This document shows positions 57,774-64,000 of a stretch of 64,000 bases of DNA, piece after piece. Origin of the DNA: Ardenticatenales bacterium (GTDB taxonomy: Bacteria; Chloroflexota; Anaerolineae; Promineifilales; Promineifilaceae); contig JACKBL010000003.1 in NCBI GenBank assembly GCA_020634515.1, forward strand, positions 372,001-436,000, given 5' to 3'. Numbering within the stretch: the first letter of the stretch is position 1; every line of letters starts with the position of its first letter. Both the position numbers and the translations under genes were made by a program. The notes beneath the pieces are model-generated. The model was given only the letters and a program-made list of their open reading frames with translations. It was not told the DNA's origin and did not search any database.

Positions 57774-59840
57774 GTGCAATATGAGGATTTTGACGTCAGT
57801 ATCGAAGCCATCGCTGGCCGCACCTACCGCGTGGCGGTGCTGCACTCCCCCGCCGGCGAAGCGCAGGAGACGGTTGATTTCCCCTTTGATGCCGTCGCCC
57901 TGAAACTGCGCCTGGCGCAGCTAGAAAACGCCCTGCTCAAATCCAGCGGCGGTCGCCGCCGCGCCCTCACGAAAAGCGAGCAGGACGTGATGGCGTTTGG
58001 CAAAGCCCTCTTTGACTTCCTCATGGTGGGCGAAATTGGCCGCCGCTACGCCGTCAGCCATGACCGCTGCCGGCAGTCAGGCAAAGGACTGCGGCTGAAA
58101 CTACGCATCCAGGACCCGGCGCTGGCGGCGCTCCCCTGGGAATTCCTCTACGACCAGCGGTATGACGCGTACCTGGCCCTCTCTCAACGCACGCCCCTGC
58201 TGCGCTACCTGGAACTGCCGCGCCCGCTGCGCCCCCTAACCGTGACGCCGCCGCTGCGCATCCTGGGCATGGTCGCCAACCCCGCCGATCAGGCGCAATT
58301 AGACGTAGCCGTGGAAAAGGAGCGCGTCGAACAGGCGCTGGCTGACCTGCGCACCGATGGGCTGGTGGAACTCACCTGGTTGGACGGGCAGGGCTGGCGC
58401 GACTTGCACCGGGCGCTGCGCCGCCAACAATGGCACATTTTCCACTTCATCGGGCACGGCGGCTTTGACCGGCTGCAAAACGAGGGGTATCTCCTCTTTG
58501 CTGATACGCAAGGTAATTCGCGGCGCATGACGGCTGCCAGCCTGGGGCGACTGTTGGGCGACCACGACCCGCTGCGCGTGGTCCTGCTCAACGCCTGCGA
58601 GGGGGGGCAAAGCGGCGACGACGTCTTTTCCAGCACCGCCGCTACCCTGGTGCGCAGCGGCATCCCCTGCGTCCTGGCCATGCAGTACGCGATTACGGAC
58701 GCCGCCGCGATTGAATTCGCGCGCACGTTTTACGAGGCGCTGGCCGACGGGCTGCCCACGGAAACCGCCGTCAGCGATGCGCGCAAGAGCATCACCTTCA
58801 GCCGCCAGAACTCGCTGGAATGGGGCACGCCCGTCATCTTCACGCACGCTCCCGACGGCGTCTTGTTTGACCTGGCGGATGCGCCCGCTTTGCCGCAAAA
58901 GGAGCGCAAAAAACAACCGCCGCCCTGGCGCTTAAACGCGCGCGGCTTGCCCCTGATTGAATCCTGGGAGCAGTTGCGGGGCGTGGAAAAGCTGCCGCCG
59001 CGCATTGTCTGGGTCAAAGACGAGAAGGAAATGGCGCTCATTCCCGCCGGCCCCTTTATCATGGGGACAACGGAAGAGGAAGCGCGGGCGCTGTCAGAAG
59101 AGTTTGGTTGGGACATTCGTTGGACGATGGCCGAAACGCCGCGGCGCACCGTCACGTTGCCCGCTTATTACATGGACTTGACCCCGGTGACGCATCACGA
59201 CTACATACGTTTCCTGGCTGAAAACCCCGATTACCCGGTTCCCCTGGTCGCGGAAGATTGGGGACAGCCGTATAATTGGGATGAAAAACAGCGGCGTCCC
59301 CCAGATGGTTTGCGGCGGCATCCCGTCGTATTGGTCAGTTGGGAAGACGCCCAGGCCTACGCCCGTTGGGCGGGCAAAGCCCTGCCCACGGAGGAACAAT
59401 GGGAAAAAGGCGCGCGCGGCGGCGACGGGCGGCGCTATCCCTGGGGAAATGAATGGGACAGCGCCCGCGTCAACAGCGCGGAACGATTAGCCGGGCGTGA
59501 AATCAAGAATGCCAGTGAATGGAACAAATGGTGGGATAAGAACAGCGGCGACCTGTTGAAAAAGGTGAATACAACGCCCGCGGGTAGCTACTACGCGGGC
59601 GCCAGCCAATATGGTCTGCTGGATATGAGCGGCAACGTCTGGGAGTGGTGCGACGCCTGGTATGCCGCTTATCCCGCATCGTCGGCGCAGCATGATGATT
59701 TTGGCTGGAAATATCGTGTGGTGCGGGGCGGCTCGTGGCTCAACCTCCGCGACCACGTGCGCTGCGCCTCCCGCCGCGGGGACACTCCCCACGGTAGGTA
59801 CGCCTTTGTGGGGTTCCGCTGCGCGAGCACTCCTTTCTGA
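57774..59840 (+). CDS. DGR variable protein 1: CHAT protease fused to FGE-sulfatase (C-type lectin fold) domain
   Basis: 688 residues. Residues about 130-365 are a CHAT (caspase-like) peptidase with catalytic His228 in HFIGHGGFD and Cys275 in LLNACEGG. From about residue 420 an FGE/sulfatase-modifying domain follows (ALIPAGPFIMGTTEEEA, SWEDAQAYARWAGKALPTEE, LLDMSGNVWEWC, VVRGGSW). Its C-terminal 40 residues (about 649-686) are the DGR variable repeat, so the ligand-binding face of the lectin fold is what the retroelement diversifies. The presumed mechanism is ligand binding by the lectin-like domain that switches on the protease. Start GTG 57774 with GGAGAA upstream. Confidence 0.92.
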   Translation: MQYEDFDVSIEAIAGRTYRVAVLHSPAGEAQETVDFPFDAVALKLRLAQLENALLKSSGGRRRALTKSEQDVMAFGKALFDFLMVGEIGRRYAVSHDRCRQSGKGLRLKLRIQDPALAALPWEFLYDQRYDAYLALSQRTPLLRYLELPRPLRPLTVTPPLRILGMVANPADQAQLDVAVEKERVEQALADLRTDGLVELTWLDGQGWRDLHRALRRQQWHIFHFIGHGGFDRLQNEGYLLFADTQGNSRRMTAASLGRLLGDHDPLRVVLLNACEGGQSGDDVFSSTAATLVRSGIPCVLAMQYAITDAAAIEFARTFYEALADGLPTETAVSDARKSITFSRQNSLEWGTPVIFTHAPDGVLFDLADAPALPQKERKKQPPPWRLNARGLPLIESWEQLRGVEKLPPRIVWVKDEKEMALIPAGPFIMGTTEEEARALSEEFGWDIRWTMAETPRRTVTLPAYYMDLTPVTHHDYIRFLAENPDYPVPLVAEDWGQPYNWDEKQRRPPDGLRRHPVVLVSWEDAQAYARWAGKALPTEEQWEKGARGGDGRRYPWGNEWDSARVNSAERLAGREIKNASEWNKWWDKNSGDLLKKVNTTPAGSYYAGASQYGLLDMSGNVWEWCDAWYAAYPASSAQHDDFGWKYRVVRGGSWLNLRDHVRCASRRGDTPHGRYAFVGFRCASTPF
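59718..59832 (+). repeat. DGR variable repeat (VR)
   Basis: Aligns without gaps to 61472-61586 (offset 1754). Every mismatch by eye falls on an adenine of the template copy: 18 positions inside the core plus one A-to-T at the left edge (GAG to GTG). Template AAC and AAT codons have become CTC, TCC, CGC, GAC, GGT, TAC, GCC, TTT and AGC. Confidence 0.95.
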
Positions 59841-59887
59841 ACTACTGGTTACTGGCATGCTGTTTTCTGGTTTTTTTCCGCGGGGGT

Positions 59888-59904
59888 GTGGGGGTGTCCC
59901 CCAC
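59888..59904. promoter_or_regulatory. Candidate DGR target-recognition hairpin after the VR
   Basis: GTGGGGG-TGT-CCCCCAC, a 7-bp GC stem with a 3-nt loop, 48 bp after the target gene stop. Characterised DGRs use a short GC-rich hairpin or cruciform just downstream of the VR for homing. It could also be a terminator, though no T run follows. Confidence 0.5.
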
Positions 59905-59945
59905 CCTTCTCCGCGTAGCGGATCGCTAAAAATTTGGCAAAAGTG

Positions 59946-61075
59946 ATGAAGACCTACCGCCATCTCTATGCGCAAATCGCCTCTTTCCCGAATCTTTTAG
60001 ACGCCTTTTACAAAGCGCGTAAAGGTAAACGGGATAAATCTGGCGTCGCCGCTTTTGAATATAACCTGGAGCGAGAACTACTGCGCCTGGAACGCGAACT
60101 GCAAAGTGAAACCTGGCGACCTGGCGGCTACACCAGTTTTTACATCAACGAACCGAAGCGGCGCAAAATCAGCGCCGCCCCTTTCTCCGACCGCGTCGTC
60201 CACCACGCGCTCATGAACGTCACCGGCCCATTTACGAACGCCAGTTCATTCACGACAGCTACGCCAACCAGGTGGGCAAAGGGACGCATCGCGCCCTGGA
60301 CCGCTGCACGCACTTCTTGCGCGGCCATCGTTACGTCCTCAAGGGGGACATTGCCCAGTTCTTCCCCAGCATAGACCATGCCGTGCTGCGCCACATCCTC
60401 GCCCGACCCTTGCGCGACAAGCAGACGCTGCGCCTCATTGACCTCATTCTGGACAGCGGCGCCGGCGTCCTGTCCAGCGAATATACCCCACACTGGTTCT
60501 CCGAAGACTTCACTGCTGGCGGCCAGGGCAATTTGTTAGCCGTGATGCGCCCCCGCGGTTTACCCATAGGCAATCTCACCTCTCAGTTTTGGGCCAACGT
60601 CCTGCTCAACGAACTGGACCAATACGTGAAGCGCGACCTGAAATGCAAAGCGTACATTCGTTACGTGGACGACTTTCTCCTCTTTCATGACGACAAGGCG
60701 CAGCTTCACGAATGGAAGGCAGCCATTGCCGCTTTCCTGGACGCAAGGCGGCTGCAGCTTCATCCGCGCAAAAGCGTCGTCTTCCCCACCCACCTGGGCA
60801 TTGACTTTCTTGGCTTTCGCCACTTTGCCACGCATCGGCGGCTGCGCCAGGGCAACGCCCGTCGCTTCCAGCGCAAACTGCGGCGGCAGGCAGCCGCTTA
60901 CGCCGCCGGAGAACTCCCCCTGGAGAAAGTGAACCAGTCCGTCCAAAGCTGGGTAGCCCATGCGGCGCACGGCAATACCTGGCATTTGCGTGAAGCGGTA
61001 TTGAGCAGCGTGCTTTTGTTAGCGCCGCCGCCATTTGTTTTGGAAACGCCCCATGACGTCCCCGAAGCGGCCTGA
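59946..61075 (+). pseudogene. DGR reverse transcriptase, apparent 1-nt frameshift
   Basis: Read with one added base, this is a 376-residue DGR reverse transcriptase: KRRKISAAPFSDRVVHHALMN, then IYERQFIHDSYANQVGKGTH, DIAQFFPSIDHAVL, the DGR-type GLPIGNLTSQFWAN (group II introns have a different motif here), and the catalytic IRYVDDFLLFHDD at about 60660. The frame breaks near 60226-60230, where GGCCCATTTAC seems to lack one C of GGCCCC ATT TAC. It is either a recent inactivating deletion, a homopolymer sequencing error or, less likely, a recoding site. Start ATG 59946, or TTG 59934. Its 3' end overlaps avd by 23 nt. Confidence 0.88.
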
Positions 61076-61424
61076 GTCCCCCATTTTCGTGCGCACCTAC
61101 GACTGGCTGCGCTGGCTGCTGCCGTTGACGCTGGATTTCCCCAAATCCCAACGGTTCCTCCTGGCGCAGCGGCTGCAGCAAAAGTCGCTGGATTTCTACG
61201 ACCACCTGGTTGCCGCCGGGCGGCGCGTGGATGTAGACGAGAATCTGAAGCAGGCAGACGTCTTGCTAGAGCAAATTCGACTCAATGTACGACTGTGCCG
61301 CGACATGAAGCTCATGGGACCGCGCCAATATGAACATGCGGCGCGGCTGCTGGACGAAATCGGACGGCTGCTCGGCGGCTGGCTGGCTAAGCAGAAAAGG
61401 GAAAAAGGCAGCAATGTCAGCTAA
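61053..61424 (+). CDS. avd: DGR accessory protein, Avd-like four-helix bundle
   Basis: 123 residues, helical: IFVRTYDWLRWLLPLTLDFP, then RFLLAQRLQQKSLDFYDHLV, QADVLLEQIRLNVRLCRDMK and QYEHAARLLDEIGRLLGGWL. Length, four-helix pattern and position between RT and template repeat match Avd proteins, which form a basic pentameric barrel binding RT and template RNA. ATG 61053 is inside the RT 3' end, implying translational coupling. Because the RT is frameshifted in this assembly, Avd may still be made if ribosomes start internally. Confidence 0.85.
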   Translation: MTSPKRPESPIFVRTYDWLRWLLPLTLDFPKSQRFLLAQRLQQKSLDFYDHLVAAGRRVDVDENLKQADVLLEQIRLNVRLCRDMKLMGPRQYEHAARLLDEIGRLLGGWLAKQKREKGSNVS

Positions 61425-61471
61425 TGTGGCAGATAGGGCGCTGTGTACGCCCTCTGTTGGGACGGCGCGCA

Positions 61472-61586
61472 GAGGTGCGGGGCGGCTCGTGGAACAACAA
61501 CCGCGACCACGTGCGCTGCGCCAACCGCAACAGGAACACTCCCCACAATAGGAACAACAATGTGGGGTTCCGCTGCGCGAACACTC
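61472..61586 (+). repeat. DGR template repeat (TR)
   Basis: Starts 48 nt after the avd stop. It is rich in AAC and AAT codons when read in the VR frame, giving the largest possible range of amino-acid changes when adenines are mutagenised. Outside the core, TR reads ACTCGTTGG where VR reads ACTCCTTTC, the expected IMH* versus IMH difference. The remainder to 61870 shows no gene. Confidence 0.95.
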
Positions 61587-61870
61587 GTTGGAGACCGATC
61601 AAGATGCCGCAGTCGTCTTAAAGCGACGGCGGCTGGTGTCGGGGCGGCAACGCCCGACGGTGATGGGCGGCAGATGCTGCTCAACCACTGTGTCAGAAAG
61701 GAGTGCACGCGCCGTTCCAGGTTGACGCTTTTACAGGCAACCAGATAATCCCGGCGGCAGCGCCTTCTGGTAGGTGTACCCCACCGAACGTCGGCGCGGC
61801 GGCCACCCGAAGGCAGGGCACAGCCTGCCTTCCGTCTATAATCAATCACCTGTTACCCCATCATACGACC

Positions 61871-64000
61871 ATGAGCGGACATTATCTTGACTTTGAACTG
61901 CAAATTGAACCGGCCAACACGGAAGGGCAGTATGAGGTTTCCGTCGTTGCTTCTCCGGCGGGCGAAACGCAGCGGCCTGAGGTTATTCCCTTCCCGTTCG
62001 ACGCCCGCGATATGGAGCGGCTACAGTTACGCCTGGAAAACGCGCTGCTGCGGTCGCGCACGCGCAGCCGTCGCGCCCTCTCTCCCGAGGAAGAGGCAGT
62101 GCGCCGCTTTGGTCAGAGACTCTTTGAGACCGTCTTCCAGGGAGACGTGCGCAGCCTGTTTTACGAAAGTCGCCTCCTGGCCGGCGGCGCCGCGCAGGGC
62201 GTGCGCATCAAGCTGCGGCTGCAGCCGCCCGAATGGGCGCGCCTGCCGTGGGAGTTTCTGCTGGAGCCGCGTCGTGATGAATTCATTTGCCTCTCGCGGG
62301 ACACGCCCATTGTGCGCTACCTGGAACTGGCGCAACCGGTCACCCCATTGCAGGTCACGCCGCCGTTGCGCATCCTGGGCATGGTGTGCAGTCCATATGA
62401 TTTGCCGCAGCTAGACGTTGACCTGGAAAAACAGCGCGTGGAACAGGCGCTGGCGGCACAGCGCGGCGCGGCTATTGACATAACCTGGCTGACGGGACAA
62501 ACCGTCACCGATTTGCAACGGGCGCTGCGCCGCACGCGCCGCGAGCCGTACCACATCTTCCATTTTATTGGGCATGGCAGCTTTGACGCCGCGCGAGACG
62601 AAGGCGTACTCTGGCTAGCGGATCAGCAAGGTCGGGCGCAGGCGCTCACGGCCAACAAACTGGCGCTGTTGCTGGGCGATCACCATTCGCTGCGACTGGT
62701 CGTGCTCAATGCCTGCGAGGGAGCGCGCGGCGGCGACCTGGACGTTTTCTCCAGCACGGCGGCCACGCTGGTGCGGCGCGGCGTTCCCGCGGTGCTGGCG
62801 ATGCAGTACGAGATTAGCGACGCGGCCGCTCTGCTGCTGGCGGAGTGGTTTTATGAGAGCCTGGCCGATGACCTGCCCGTAGACACCGCCGTCACGGAAG
62901 CGCGTAAGGCAATTGCCCTGGCGAACGACCGTTCGTTAGAGTGGGGCACGCCTGTGTTGTTCATGCGCGCCAGAGATGGGCGCATTTTCGACCTTCAGGC
63001 GGGCGCAACCCCGCCCGCCACGCCGCCTGACGAACGTAGCGGCGGCATTCCTCCCCACCTTTACAGCCAGTTACGCGGCGCGCTGTCCGACTGCGGTCCT
63101 TTTGCCACGGACCGCGCGTTGCGAGCCGTTTTCGTGGACAGGCGGCTGGCGCCGTGGCGCAGTGGGCTGCCGCAGGCGGCTAGCCAGGCGGAGCGGGTGG
63201 CGTACACCATCGAATATTTGTATCAACGCGACAACGACGCGGGAGAGAATGCGCTGGTGCTGTTTCTGCACGTCCTGAGCGAGCGCGCGCCTGCGGGGGA
63301 TGCCTGCCAACAGCGGCTGGCGCAACTGGCGCAGGCGTGGCAGCAGGAAATAGGGAGCCGCGACGAGGCGGTGACGAGAAGCGCAATTCCCGCGCCAATC
63401 CCGGTAGCGAAAGCGCCCGTCCTGGCCGCGCCGCCCGCCAACGTCGCCATCCCACACATCGTCACAGGCGCGGCGCCGCTGGAAATGGCCTGGTGCTGGG
63501 TGCCAGGCGGAAAGTTTACGATGGGGAGCGAGGATTTTGGCGACGAGAAACCGATCCACGAGGTGCATGTGGGCGGCTTCTGGCTGGCGCGGTATCCGGT
63601 GACGAACGCGCAGTTTCGCCTGTTCATGGAGGCGGGCGGCTATGAAGAAAAGCGTTGGTGGACGGCGGCAGGGTGGCAGCAGCGACAGGCGGCTAAGTGG
63701 ACGCAGCCGCGCTATTGGACGGACAAAAAGTGGAATGGAGCGCAGCAGCCCGTGGTCGGCGTCAGCTGGTATGAGGCCGCCGCGTTTTGCGCCTGGGCGG
63801 CGGCAGCGACGGGCGGGGGCATCCATTTGCCCACGGAAGCGGAATGGGAGAAGGGCGCGCGAGGTACGGACAGTCGCGCTTTTCCCTGGGGCGCAGCGGA
63901 ACCGAATGATAAGCTGTGCAACTTCCATGGCAGTAAGGTGGGCCAGACCACGCCGGTGGGCCGGTATAGTCCACAAGGAGACAGTCCCTATGGCGGCGCG
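61871..64000 (+). CDS. DGR-associated CHAT-adaptor-FGE protein 2 (cut by window end)
   Basis: The frame is open from ATG 61871 to the last base (710 codons visible). CHAT peptidase residues about 130-370 with catalytic His235 (HFIGHGSFD) and Cys282 (VLNACEGARGGD). A helical adaptor domain of the effector-associated type follows at about 400-490 (LYSQLRGALSDCGPFATD ... AYTIEYLYQRDNDAGENA). From about 540 an FGE domain begins: CWVPGGKFTMGSEDFGDEKP, ARYPVTNAQFRLFMEAGG, VVGVSWYEAAAFCAWAAAAT, LPTEAEWEKGARGTDSRAFP. It resembles variable protein 1 throughout but has the extra adaptor. Its C-terminal lectin face lies beyond the window, so whether it carries a second VR cannot be seen. Confidence 0.9.
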   Translation, partial: MSGHYLDFELQIEPANTEGQYEVSVVASPAGETQRPEVIPFPFDARDMERLQLRLENALLRSRTRSRRALSPEEEAVRRFGQRLFETVFQGDVRSLFYESRLLAGGAAQGVRIKLRLQPPEWARLPWEFLLEPRRDEFICLSRDTPIVRYLELAQPVTPLQVTPPLRILGMVCSPYDLPQLDVDLEKQRVEQALAAQRGAAIDITWLTGQTVTDLQRALRRTRREPYHIFHFIGHGSFDAARDEGVLWLADQQGRAQALTANKLALLLGDHHSLRLVVLNACEGARGGDLDVFSSTAATLVRRGVPAVLAMQYEISDAAALLLAEWFYESLADDLPVDTAVTEARKAIALANDRSLEWGTPVLFMRARDGRIFDLQAGATPPATPPDERSGGIPPHLYSQLRGALSDCGPFATDRALRAVFVDRRLAPWRSGLPQAASQAERVAYTIEYLYQRDNDAGENALVLFLHVLSERAPAGDACQQRLAQLAQAWQQEIGSRDEAVTRSAIPAPIPVAKAPVLAAPPANVAIPHIVTGAAPLEMAWCWVPGGKFTMGSEDFGDEKPIHEVHVGGFWLARYPVTNAQFRLFMEAGGYEEKRWWTAAGWQQRQAAKWTQPRYWTDKKWNGAQQPVVGVSWYEAAAFCAWAAAATGGGIHLPTEAEWEKGARGTDSRAFPWGAAEPNDKLCNFHGSKVGQTTPVGRYSPQGDSPYGGA

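Noticed and set aside
59946..61075. Group II intron maturase
   Set aside because: No maturase or endonuclease domain, DGR-type motif IGNLTSQ instead of the group II motif, and a TR/VR pair is present.

Overview
The window is high-GC bacterial DNA, most likely from an uncultured Chloroflexota (Anaerolineae-like) genome. That placement is an inference from protein style: a TfoX_C-M19 dipeptidase fusion, CHAT-FGE conflict proteins, an LCP protein with a Pro/Thr linker, and very heavy small-repeat content. No rRNA or tRNA gene and no CRISPR array was seen. Housekeeping and accessory genes alternate, and most gaps hold short dispersed repeats.

Layout. 1-6.4 kb: the end of a fibre-like protein, endonuclease IV, an SDR, a fused dipeptidase, a probable selenocysteine-containing AhpC/TSA protein, an esterase, an Mrr-type type IV restriction nuclease and an NTF2-like protein. 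6.4-10.2 kb: a large hybrid histidine kinase. 10.4-16.9 kb: a visibly AT-richer island bracketed by 274-bp direct repeats of the 5' end of a cystathionine gamma-synthase gene. It carries an HTH protein, a degenerate-P-loop HEAT-repeat protein, an SPFH-like protein and a small membrane protein, and I propose it as an undescribed conflict or stress cassette. 16.7-20.3 kb: trans-sulfuration enzyme, amine oxidase, YihY protein. 20.2-28.1 kb: type I restriction-modification locus (hsdM-hsdS-RAYT-hsdR, leftward) invaded by REP palindromes, with a REP-associated tyrosine transposase inside it. 28.3-30.1 kb: metG with a complete-looking ribosome-mediated attenuator (promoter, near-leaderless Met-rich leader peptide, competing hairpins, terminator). 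30.3-45.7 kb: glycosyltransferase, secreted hydrolase/propeller, PadR regulator, malic enzyme, flavin reductase, phosphatase-superfamily protein, thioredoxin, MFS transporter, LCP protein, and decayed toxin-antitoxin, nucleotidyltransferase and transposase pieces. 46-57.4 kb: ABC-2 permease, Tat-exported helical protein, Pit phosphate transporter with its DUF47 partner, TPP enzyme, creatininase, cupin, multi-spanning membrane protein, SDR and MBL hydrolase.

57.7-64 kb: a diversity-generating retroelement (DGR). A CHAT protease fused to an FGE/C-lectin domain ends in a variable repeat. It is followed by a DGR reverse transcriptase (broken by an apparent 1-nt deletion), an Avd-like helical-bundle protein, a template repeat, and a second CHAT-adaptor-FGE protein cut by the window edge. 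Template and variable repeat differ only at template adenines (18 positions by eye).

Two whole-window patterns stand out. The palindrome TGCCGGCA occurs about fifty times, and most copies sit at a local switch from G-rich to C-rich on the + strand. Several non-autonomous repeat families (REP palindromes, a 95-bp MITE with 8-bp target duplications, and others) are nested in each other and supply the ends of host genes.
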